This document shows, piece after piece, positions 14,937 through 20,238 of a stretch of 20,238 bases of DNA. The stretch lies in assembly GCA_016926135.1 (NCBI GenBank), contig JAFGPH010000321.1, forward strand, positions 1-20,238, written 5' to 3'. This stretch comes from Deltaproteobacteria bacterium (GTDB lineage Bacteria; Desulfobacterota; DSM-4660; Desulfatiglandales; HGW-15). The position numbers and the translations under genes are program-made. The first letter of the stretch is position 1, and each line of letters begins with the position of its first letter. A model generated the notes under the pieces. The model did no database searches. It was not told the origin of the DNA and saw nothing but the letters and a program-made list of their open reading frames with translations.

Positions 14937-15785
14937 GGAGAGTAAGCGACGCGCCCGTTCGAACACGGGGCGGTCGATCATCTGTCCGTTGAGGGCCACG
15001 GCCCCCTTTCCTGATTTCTCCCCCTCTTCAAATGCCGAAACAACGGCACGAGCCTTGGAAAGCTCTTCTTTGGTCGGGGAGAGCAATTCATTGACCACTG
15101 CCACCTGTTTTGGGTGGATGACCTGTTTGGCGCGAAAGCCCATGCGACGTCCGGCCTGCGTGTTGGCGATGAGCCCCTGCCGGTTGTTTACGTCGGGAAA
15201 GACCATGTCAATGGCCTGGACTCCTGCAGCCCGCGCAGCCACGGCAATGCTCTGGCGTGCATAGCTTAACTCCTCCGCGCCTTCCGTTCGTTGGAGATCG
15301 AGGTCCAGGGCGTAATCCTCGCCTCCCAGGGCCACGCCCAAGGTCCTCTCGCCAACCTTCAGGATGGGGTATGCCTGAACCAGGCCCAAGGCGCTTTCAA
15401 TCATCACGATGAGCCCTAGGGCGCCATCAGGCAATCCCCGTCTCCTCTCCGCCTCCTTCATGATGGCTTCCACAACGGGGATCTGCTGTGGCGATTCGAT
15501 CTTCGGCACGCAGATCCCCGTGAGAGGGGTGTCGGCAACAGAGAAAAGATCGTCCACAAAGTGGTCGGTTCCGACGCCATTCACCCGCACGAAGAGGGCC
15601 GCACGGCTTCTTCTGGCTATGTCCGGCAGGGCCTTGCATACCATCCCCCTCGCTCTCTCCTTTTCTGCAAAGGGAACGGAGTCTTCCAGGTCCAGGATAT
15701 AGGCGTCGGCGCCCCGCTCGGGCGCCTTGGCGAGCATCCCCTCCTGAATGCCCGGCACATACATGTAGGTGCGAAATATGTTCAT
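14925..15785 (-). CDS. CitE-like CoA-ester lyase (HpcH/HpaI aldolase superfamily)
   Basis: The 286-residue product is full length for the CitE/malyl-CoA lyase family. It shows YMYVPG (7-12), LDLEDSVP (31-38), RVNG with Arg67, PKIES (94-98), MIESALGL with Glu130, GGEDYALDL with Glu156/Asp157 at the metal site, and the FRAKQVIHPKQV segment (217-228). Members cleave or form beta-hydroxyacyl-CoA esters: malyl-CoA to acetyl-CoA + glyoxylate, citramalyl-CoA to acetyl-CoA + pyruvate. No citrate lyase alpha (CitF) or acyl-carrier (CitD) gene is nearby, so a stand-alone CoA-ester lyase is more likely than citrate lyase. GGAGG lies 6 nt before the ATG. It converges on the ligase-oxidoreductase operon and probably performs the final cleavage. 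Confidence 0.9.
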   Translation of the reverse strand: MNIFRTYMYVPGIQEGMLAKAPERGADAYILDLEDSVPFAEKERARGMVCKALPDIARRSRAALFVRVNGVGTDHFVDDLFSVADTPLTGICVPKIESPQQIPVVEAIMKEAERRRGLPDGALGLIVMIESALGLVQAYPILKVGERTLGVALGGEDYALDLDLQRTEGAEELSYARQSIAVAARAAGVQAIDMVFPDVNNRQGLIANTQAGRRMGFRAKQVIHPKQVAVVNELLSPTKEELSKARAVVSAFEEGEKSGKGAVALNGQMIDRPVFERARRLLSLVS

Positions 15786-15799
15786 CTGAATCCTCCATT

Positions 15800-16105
15800 T
15801 CAGCCAAAGTGAATCTTAGGGTATCCCAGGTTCCTCAATTCGTCCAGCCAGAGCTTCAGGAGGTCCAGCCTGAGCTTGTTGTCCGTTTGGGGGAGTTGGC
15901 CCGTGGCCAGAGAAGGGACCAGCCATTTCAAGGAAGTGCGAACATCTTCCACGGTCACGGTCTGGCCGGTGGATTGCAGGATGTGGTCCCGGAATAGAAG
16001 GGTGGACTTTACGAGCAAGGCGAAGACCCTTCCAACATCGTCTCCCTTCTGGACCGAATGCTGCGCCGCCTTCAGGAACAGTCTGGTGATGTGCTCTTCT
16101 TCCAC
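15800..16105 (-). CDS. Unknown 101-aa helical protein upstream of the CitE-like gene
   Basis: The product starts at GTG (16105) after AAGGAAAGG, and no in-frame ATG is available upstream before a stop. It is predicted to be all-helical and rich in Leu, Asp and Lys, with no Cys, membrane segment or recognisable motif; the end reads LGYPKIHFG. I do not recognise the family. It ends only 14 nt before the CitE-like start codon and overlaps that gene's ribosome binding region, so the two should be co-transcribed and perhaps coupled. A chaperone or accessory role for the lyase is only a positional guess. Confidence 0.6.
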   Translation of the reverse strand: MEEEHITRLFLKAAQHSVQKGDDVGRVFALLVKSTLLFRDHILQSTGQTVTVEDVRTSLKWLVPSLATGQLPQTDNKLRLDLLKLWLDELRNLGYPKIHFG

Positions 16106-16155
16106 TGCAGAGGCCTTTCCTTGAACCCTGCACCCCGGACCTTACACCCGTTCTC

Positions 16156-16359
16156 CTAGACCTTCCCGGACTGGACAAGACGAGCAAAGTGCTCAAAGGA
16201 GCGGTCATAGGTGGCCTCAGCGGACTTGGTAAAACAGCAGCCCGGCAACTGCCTCATCTTCAGATGATAGGAGATGCACTCACAGCAGACCCCTTTCCTC
16301 GAACAGGGGTCATAGGTGCAGTTGCAGCCTGCGAGATTTTGCTCTTTGCGACACTCCAT
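16156..16359 (-). CDS. Cys-rich DUF6485-type small protein (67 aa)
   Basis: The product begins [14 protein letters not shown] and carries the paired pattern C-x-[14 protein letters not shown], then LPGCCF and a closing [12 protein letters not shown] helix. I associate this layout with the small DUF6485 family seen in anaerobes. The eight to nine cysteines suggest zinc or iron-sulfur binding; no function is known to me. The ATG at 16359 has AAAGGAGA 7 nt upstream, and the family N-terminus starts exactly there, so the longer frame reaching 16485 is rejected. It lies 50 bp upstream of the unknown helical gene on the same strand. Confidence 0.8.
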   Translation of the reverse strand: MECRKEQNLAGCNCTYDPCSRKGVCCECISYHLKMRQLPGCCFTKSAEATYDRSFEHFARLVQSGKV

Positions 16360-16503
16360 GGATTGGTCTCCTTTCCTCCACCCTAAGTACACCTTTTCAT
16401 AAATACGTTGACCGAGGCCCATTAATGAGTGACTAGCCCCAGGTGTCGGGAGAGATCCGGCCCATTCGTCACCCCTCAGTCCCAAGCCATGGGTGCGGCC
16501 TCG

Positions 16504-16668
16504 TCAGTCCTGTTTCGGCCGGTCGAGGTCGTGCAGGAATTCCCTGAACCATGGGGGATTGACAAGGAGTATATAGCCAAGAAAGAGGGCGGTCAACGGC
16601 ACGAAAAAGACCACAAGGTCCACGCAGACGATGCCTGCTGCCAGGAGGACGCGATTAGTGATGCCCAT
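16504..16668 (-). CDS. Tiny membrane protein (54 aa)
   Basis: The product, starting MGITNRVLLAAGIVC, has one long or two closely spaced hydrophobic segments (about residues 7-40) followed by a short polar tail, NPPWFREFLHDLDRPKQD. I recognise no domain. The ATG at 16668 is used because the frame upstream of it is made of repetitive, non-protein-like sequence. The ribosome binding site is weak (CCAGGT). It is first on the minus strand of the group leading to the CitE-like gene, 144 bp before the DUF6485-type gene, so co-transcription is possible but unproven. Confidence 0.5.
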   Translation of the reverse strand: MGITNRVLLAAGIVCVDLVVFFVPLTALFLGYILLVNPPWFREFLHDLDRPKQD

Positions 16669-16694
16669 AGGGGTACCTGGAATGATGGGATGAT

Positions 16695-16753
16695 GGAATA
16701 CTGGAGCAGTGGAACAGTGGGGCGGATGATCGTTTCCGACATTCCAGTATTCC
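16695..16753. repeat. Inverted repeat in GGAATACTGGA-type sequence
   Basis: GGAATACTGGA (16695-16705) and TCCAGTATTCC (16743-16753) form an 11-bp perfect inverted repeat with a 37-nt loop. Surrounding bases repeat degenerate GGAAC-AGTGG and ATTCC-AATATTCC units. It lies upstream of the tiny membrane protein gene. I see no gene in 16669-17085; 16844-16849 reads TATAAT on the minus strand but lacks a matching -35 box. Confidence 0.6.
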
Positions 16754-16975
16754 AATATTCCGATTTCTTACACCCATAACGCTTATGGGCCTCGAATGCA
16801 TTGCCTTGTCCTGAAGATGATTTTGAGGACCAATGATCTGAAATATTATAAAAAAGTCAATCGTAATCATGGTGGTGTGTCCTGTGGCGCCACTTTCGGG
16901 TTGCCGGGGCTTCAGCGCCCTTCTCTTTGACAGGTTCAAAAGCGCAAATCCACTGTAGTTTTGAGGAGTTTTTTC

Positions 16976-17004
16976 TTGACAACGAAGAAGTGTTCAATTA
17001 TTGA
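16976..17004 (+). promoter_or_regulatory. Promoter of the polysaccharide regulator gene
   Basis: TTGACA (16976-16981) is a perfect -35 box. At 17 nt spacing lies TATTGA (16999-17004), a weak -10 box that falls inside the first palindromic operator. The leader to the ATG at 17086 would be about 75 nt. Confidence 0.5.
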
Positions 17005-17006
17005 AC
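16992..17006. promoter_or_regulatory. Operator 1 of the winged-helix regulator (15-bp palindrome)
   Basis: GTTCAATTATTGAAC has perfect 7-bp arms around a single central base. It overlaps the likely -10 box and has a sister site 25 bp downstream. The gene it precedes encodes a winged-helix protein, so negative autoregulation is the natural reading. Confidence 0.65.
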
Positions 17007-17016
17007 GATCACTAGT

Positions 17017-17031
17017 GTTCAGTTTTTGAAC
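17017..17031. promoter_or_regulatory. Operator 2 of the winged-helix regulator
   Basis: GTTCAGTTTTTGAAC keeps the GTTCA/TGAAC arms and is centred 25 bp from operator 1. Both sites sit in the larger context AGTGTTCA-n7-GAACG. A spacing of about two and a half helical turns would place the two dimers on roughly opposite faces unless DNA bends. Confidence 0.6.
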
Positions 17032-17085
17032 GCACTCGATTCACACGTAGTGTTTAACTCAGAGCCAAGGAGCTTCCCGGCCAGG

Positions 17086-17664
17086 ATGCAAAAAGAAGAT
17101 CTCCATATCCTCCGCCTCATGGGAGAGATCGACCGGGTGGAGAACCACAGCCAGAGGGAGCTGTCCAAGAGCCTGGACATCTCCCTCGGCCTGGTGAACA
17201 CATTTCTCAAGAGACTGGTGAACAAGGGTTATTTCAAGGTCAAGACGATGCCCAGGAACAGGGTCAAGTACTTCCTCACACCGGAGGGATTGGCCAGGAA
17301 GAGCAAGCTGACTGCAGAGTTCTTGCGGTATTCATTGAATTTTTACAGAGATATCAAACACCTTCTCCTGGAGAAATACTCGGAGATGGAGGAAAGGAAC
17401 GTCAAGTCGATCCTTTTCTGCGGTGCGGGCGAGGTGGCTGAACTCGCCTATCTCTACCTGCAACTCTCCCAGGTCCAGTTGGTGGGGATCATCGACGAGA
17501 GGCAGCAGGGAAAAAGCTTCTTCCACTTCAAAATCTCAGGACTTGACCGGCTGGAGAAAGCAGATTGGGATATGGTTCTCCTGACACGACTGGAGGATAC
17601 GGAGACCGCCATAACCGCGCTCCTGGAAAAGGGCGTGGGGGAAGGCAGAATCGCAACCATATGA
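17086..17664 (+). CDS. Winged-helix regulator with sensor-like C-terminal domain, polysaccharide-associated
   Basis: The 192-residue product has a MarR-like winged helix (residues 5-70): HSQRELSKSLDISLGLVN is the helix-turn-helix, and KTMPRNRVKYFLTPEG the wing. A Rossmann-like segment from about 103 (SILFCGAGEVAELAYLYL, then LVGIIDER) is reminiscent of the nucleotide- or sugar-binding fold of PglD-type proteins. This two-part layout is known next to exopolysaccharide clusters. The ATG at 17086 is preferred over a TTG at 17026, because 17026 lies inside operator 2 and the added residues look non-conserved. The stop overlaps the start of the NusG-like gene (ATGA), so the two proteins are translationally coupled. 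Confidence 0.82.
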   Translation: MQKEDLHILRLMGEIDRVENHSQRELSKSLDISLGLVNTFLKRLVNKGYFKVKTMPRNRVKYFLTPEGLARKSKLTAEFLRYSLNFYRDIKHLLLEKYSEMEERNVKSILFCGAGEVAELAYLYLQLSQVQLVGIIDERQQGKSFFHFKISGLDRLEKADWDMVLLTRLEDTETAITALLEKGVGEGRIATI

Positions 17665-18173
17665 GTTCTGAATCAGCCAAATGGTATGCCCTTCACACCC
17701 GCAGCCACTTCGAACAGAAGGTCTTTGACGGTATCGCGGGAAAATCCATCGAGGCATTCCTGCCAAGGGTTCAGGTCATGAGCAGGCGGAGGGACAGACG
17801 AAAGAAGATCCTTATCCCCCTGCTCCCGGGATATGTCTTCGTACACTTCGAGATGGAGCCCGAGATCTACTGGGAGATCATCAAAACCGTTGGTGTCGTT
17901 CGAATGGTGGGCTTCAGGGGGACGCCCACCGCGGCCAGGGAGGAAGAAATCTCCTCCTTGATGATCTTGAACGGCACGGACCGTACGGTACAGAATCGGT
18001 CCTACATGAAGACCGGGGACAGGGTCATGATCATGGAAGGGCCTCTGAAGGGCCTGGCGGGGTTCTATGTGCGCCACAAGGGCCACTCCGACAAGGTGGT
18101 GGTCAGCGTAGAACTCCTGCAGCGCTCCCTGGCTGTGGAGATCGAAGACTGGGCGCTCGAGAAAATCGCTTGA
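17661..18173 (+). CDS. NusG/RfaH paralog (UpxY-type transcription antiterminator)
   Basis: The 170-residue product has an NGN domain (KWYALHTRSHFEQKV, 7-21; FLPRVQV; LLPGYVFVHFE, 53-63) and a C-terminal KOW domain (GDRVMIMEGPLKGLAGFYV). It is a specialised NusG paralog, because polysaccharide loci carry such proteins (UpxY, RfaH, LoaP) as their first genes to let RNA polymerase read through long clusters. The ATG at 17661 overlaps the regulator stop codon. Its expected target would be the leader of the genes that follow; a hairpin with a conserved tail begins 2 nt after its stop. Confidence 0.88.
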   Translation: MSSESAKWYALHTRSHFEQKVFDGIAGKSIEAFLPRVQVMSRRRDRRKKILIPLLPGYVFVHFEMEPEIYWEIIKTVGVVRMVGFRGTPTAAREEEISSLMILNGTDRTVQNRSYMKTGDRVMIMEGPLKGLAGFYVRHKGHSDKVVVSVELLQRSLAVEIEDWALEKIA

Positions 18174-18174
18174 T

Positions 18175-18213
18175 AAAACTGCTGCGCAGTTTTATATAAC
18201 GCGGCTCCGCCGC
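18175..18213 (+). repeat. Hairpin plus conserved tail element, copy A
   Basis: AAAACTGC (18175-18182), loop TGC, and GCAGTTTT (18186-18193) form a perfect 8-bp stem 2 nt after the antiterminator stop codon. It is followed by ATATAAC (18194-18200) and GCGGCTCCGCCGC (18201-18213). The tail recurs almost unchanged at 19516-19535 behind a stem of different sequence. It could be a terminator, an antiterminator recognition element or a dispersed repeat. The remainder of the gap to 18529 shows short degenerate repeats (CACTATG, TTACT) but no gene. Confidence 0.7.
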
Positions 18214-18529
18214 TCAGCAAGAGAAGGTTTTGTGCGCCCCATGTTCCGCGGGTGTCAGGGAGCCGGAATCCAGGTTCCAGACCGCGGATGCGGACAAAAA
18301 AGAAAGTAAACCAGGCACGTTAACGAAACCGGGCGGATGGTACCGAAGGGGCGGAGCTGTGAGATTGCACCGTAATCTCAAGTCTGCAGTGAGCACTATG
18401 CACTATGGAGTGCAGTCGAATCCGAAAAGAAGTTGTGGCTGCTTACTCCTTACTACTTACTGCCCGCTCCGAAAGACCACGAAAAGTCATGGAGCTGTCG
18501 CGGACCGGCTCTGTTGAGGGAGGGAAGAG

Positions 18530-19489
18530 ATGCGAGCGTTAGTCACTGGCGGTGCCGGGTTCATCGGGTCCCATCTGGCGGAAAGACTGCTGGAATCGGG
18601 TCACGATGTTTTTGTCATTGACAATCTATGGACGGGCAAACTTGCGAACCTTTCCAAGATTCAGAACAACAAGCGACTCCACCTGGTGGTGGACACGATC
18701 CTGAATGAATCGGTGATGAATGAGCTGATCTTCAAGGTCGATCACATCTATCACCTGGCCGCTGCGGTGGGGGTGCGCAATATCATGGATCACCCGGTCG
18801 AGACCCTGGACATCAACGTGAAAGGGACGGAGACGGTTCTAAGGCTGGCCAACCGCTTCAAGAAGAAGGTGCTCATCGCCTCCACGTCGGAGATCTACGG
18901 CAAGCATGTGGAGCATTCCCTGCAGGAGGACGACAACAGGGTTATGGGCACGGTGAAGAAGAGACGGTGGGCCTACGCCTGCTCCAAGACCCTGGATGAA
19001 TTCCAGGCTCTTGCCTATCACGACGAGAAGAAGCTTCCGGTCGTCATAGCGCGACTCTTCAACACGGTGGGTCCCAGACAGACGGGGCAGTACGGGATGG
19101 TGCTTCCCAACTTCGTGCAGAGCGCCCTTTTGGGCAAGCCGATCACCGTCTTTGGCGACGGCACGCAGAGCCGGAGCTTCACCCATGTGCTGGATGTGGT
19201 GGACGCCCTCACGAAGCTCATGGCCGAACCCAAGGCGGAGGGTGACATATTCAATGTGGGCAATGATCACGAGGTGACGATCGAAGACCTGGCACGGAAG
19301 GTCAAGGAAATGACGGGAAGCAAATCGGAGATTGAATATCTCTCCTATGAGAAGGCTTACGGGCCGGGGTTCGAGGACATGGAGAGACGTTGTCCGAACA
19401 TCGAGAAGATCAGAAAACTCATCGGATTTGAACCGAAGCACGATCTGGATGCCATCATCCAGAGCGTGATCGACTATTTCAAGGAATGA
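18530..19489 (+). CDS. NAD-dependent epimerase/dehydratase (extended SDR, NDP-sugar)
   Basis: The 319-residue product has the NAD-binding GGAGFIGSH (7-15), the DxIYHLAA strand (71-78), the catalytic Ser/Thr region ASTSEIYG (117-124) and the YxxxK pair Tyr149/Lys153 in RRWAYACSK. RLFNTVGPRQ and FGDGTQSRSFTHV at the sugar-nucleotide site place it among UDP-glucose 4-epimerase/UDP-glucuronate decarboxylase relatives. RW-Y-x-SK resembles the UDP-glucuronate decarboxylase branch, but substrate and product cannot be fixed. GAGGGAGGGAAGAG precedes the ATG. It lies between the antiterminator and an oxidoreductase gene and is flanked by both copies of the hairpin-tail element. Confidence 0.9.
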   Translation: MRALVTGGAGFIGSHLAERLLESGHDVFVIDNLWTGKLANLSKIQNNKRLHLVVDTILNESVMNELIFKVDHIYHLAAAVGVRNIMDHPVETLDINVKGTETVLRLANRFKKKVLIASTSEIYGKHVEHSLQEDDNRVMGTVKKRRWAYACSKTLDEFQALAYHDEKKLPVVIARLFNTVGPRQTGQYGMVLPNFVQSALLGKPITVFGDGTQSRSFTHVLDVVDALTKLMAEPKAEGDIFNVGNDHEVTIEDLARKVKEMTGSKSEIEYLSYEKAYGPGFEDMERRCPNIEKIRKLIGFEPKHDLDAIIQSVIDYFKE

Positions 19490-19535
19490 TGAAATCCCAC
19501 CGGGAGCGGGATTTCATATAACAGGGCTCCGCCGC
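19490..19535 (+). repeat. Hairpin plus conserved tail element, copy B
   Basis: TGAAATCCC (19490-19498) pairs with GGGATTTCA (19508-19516) over a 9-nt loop, starting directly after the epimerase stop codon. The tail ATATAAC, AGG, GCTCCGCCGC matches copy A at 18 of 20 positions, while the stem sequence is unrelated. Confidence 0.7.
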
Positions 19536-19647
19536 CACGAAGGGCATCAGCCGCGTCAAGAAGACACAAGAGGATGCTTCGCGCACTGCGTGATTTTCGT
19601 GATGAGGCTTTGGCTGTTGAACCTTTGATCAGAAAGCTGCACATCCA

Positions 19648-20238
19648 ATGGGAAAAGAAGTGAATGTCGCCGTAGTCGGTGCCGGATACTGGGGGAAGAA
19701 TCTTGTGCGTAATTTCGACGCCCTGGGCGTCCTGGCAGTCATCTGTGACAGCAGAAAGGAATCTCTGGATGGGTTTGCCGGGCTCTACCCACGCGCAGAA
19801 AGGACGGCTTCCTTTGAGAATGTGCTCAAGAATCCTTCCATTGACGCCATTGCGATTGCCAGCCCGGCGGAATGGCACTACCGCATGGTAAAGGAGGGCC
19901 TGCTGGCGGGCAAACACGTCTTTGTGGAGAAACCCCTGGCTCTGCGGGAAGAAGAAGGGGTGGAACTCCATGAACTGGCCCTTCAGGGGCAGAAGACCCT
20001 GATGGTGGGACACCTGCTCCAGTACCACCCTGCCGTCATCAAGCTGAAGCAGCTCGTATCGGAGGGGGATCTGGGCAAGATCCAGTATATCTACAGCAAC
20101 CGCCTGAACCTGGGCAAGATCAGGCGGGAGGAGAATATCCTCTGGAGCTTCGCACCCCACGACCTATCGGTCATTCTTGCGCTGACAGGGGAGATGCCCG
20201 ACCAGGTAGTCACGGTGGGCGCCAACTATTTGCACCAG
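19648..20238 (+). CDS. Gfo/Idh/MocA family oxidoreductase, partial (cut by window end)
   Basis: The reading frame is open to the window end (197 codons visible). The N-terminus MGKEVNVAVVGAGYWGKNLV is the Rossmann NAD(P)-binding motif. AIASPAEWHYRMVKEGLLAGKHVFVEKPLAL contains the EKP signature with its catalytic lysine, and VGHLLQYHPAV starts the substrate domain. Such enzymes oxidise or reduce sugar nucleotides; in this setting a WbpB-like UDP-sugar dehydrogenase (forming a 3-keto sugar for later amination) is likely. An in-frame stop at 19618 makes this ATG the first possible start; its ribosome binding site is weak (AGAAAG). It continues the polysaccharide cluster beyond the window. Confidence 0.88.
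   Translation, partial: MGKEVNVAVVGAGYWGKNLVRNFDALGVLAVICDSRKESLDGFAGLYPRAERTASFENVLKNPSIDAIAIASPAEWHYRMVKEGLLAGKHVFVEKPLALREEEGVELHELALQGQKTLMVGHLLQYHPAVIKLKQLVSEGDLGKIQYIYSNRLNLGKIRREENILWSFAPHDLSVILALTGEMPDQVVTVGANYLHQ

Noticed and set aside
16844..16849. Perfect TATAAT on the minus strand upstream of the small membrane protein gene
   Set aside because: No -35-like hexamer lies at 16-18 nt, so it is not called as a promoter.
18214..18529. Degenerate short repeats (CACTATG, TTACT) as a possible CRISPR or tandem array
   Set aside because: Units are too short and irregular, with no spacers; they are simple-sequence noise in a leader region.

Overview
The window looks like a chromosomal segment of an anaerobic bacterium, most likely a deltaproteobacterium (Desulfobacterota, of the sulfate-reducing or syntrophic kind). 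The basis is the gene mix: a TAXI-type TRAP transporter, a free-standing 2[4Fe-4S] ferredoxin, a single-gene B-type-like succinate dehydrogenase/fumarate reductase anchor and a cysteine-rich DUF6485-type protein, all in GC-rich DNA. This lineage call is an inference from gene families; there is no rRNA gene to test it.

Left part (1-2870). A very short DUF1778-like antitoxin gene on the minus strand has a near-consensus promoter. Next come an UPF0282-like metallo-beta-lactamase-fold protein with an extra cysteine-rich tail (minus), a 50-residue candidate gene with a good ribosome binding site, and a DJ-1/PfpI family protein resembling isonitrile hydratase.

Central part (2870-16670) is the main story: a catabolic module for an imported carboxylic acid. 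Unit 1 is a TAXI solute receptor, a fused TRAP permease and an MmgE/PrpD family enzyme, closed by an intrinsic terminator. Unit 2 starts at once from a promoter whose -10 box overlaps a perfect GntR-type palindrome. It encodes both subunits of a succinyl-/malyl-CoA-synthetase-like acid:CoA ligase, a ferredoxin, an FCD-type GntR regulator and a three-subunit membrane-bound SDH/FRD-like oxidoreductase. A converging minus-strand unit supplies a CitE-like CoA-ester lyase, an unknown 101-residue helical protein, a DUF6485-type protein and a tiny membrane protein. Import, oxidation, hydration or decarboxylation, CoA activation and C-C cleavage together suggest breakdown of a branched or substituted di- or tricarboxylate (methylsuccinate/mesaconate/itaconate/citramalate type, or tricarballylate) to acetyl-CoA plus pyruvate or another 2-oxoacid. 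I recognise no published operon with exactly this set. Two copies of a roughly 115-bp palindromic repeat fill the convergent junction.

Right part (16980-20238) is the start of a surface-polysaccharide cluster: a winged-helix regulator behind two 15-bp palindromes that sit on its promoter, a translationally coupled NusG/UpxY-type antiterminator, an NDP-sugar epimerase/dehydratase and a Gfo/Idh/MocA oxidoreductase cut by the window end. A hairpin plus a nearly invariant 20-nt tail follows both the antiterminator gene and the epimerase gene.

Long gene-free stretches: 2865-3161 (one possible promoter), 4203-4596 (a palindromic element), 14571-14924 (two repeats), 16669-17085 (an inverted repeat and the operator region) and 18174-18529 (a leader with a hairpin element).
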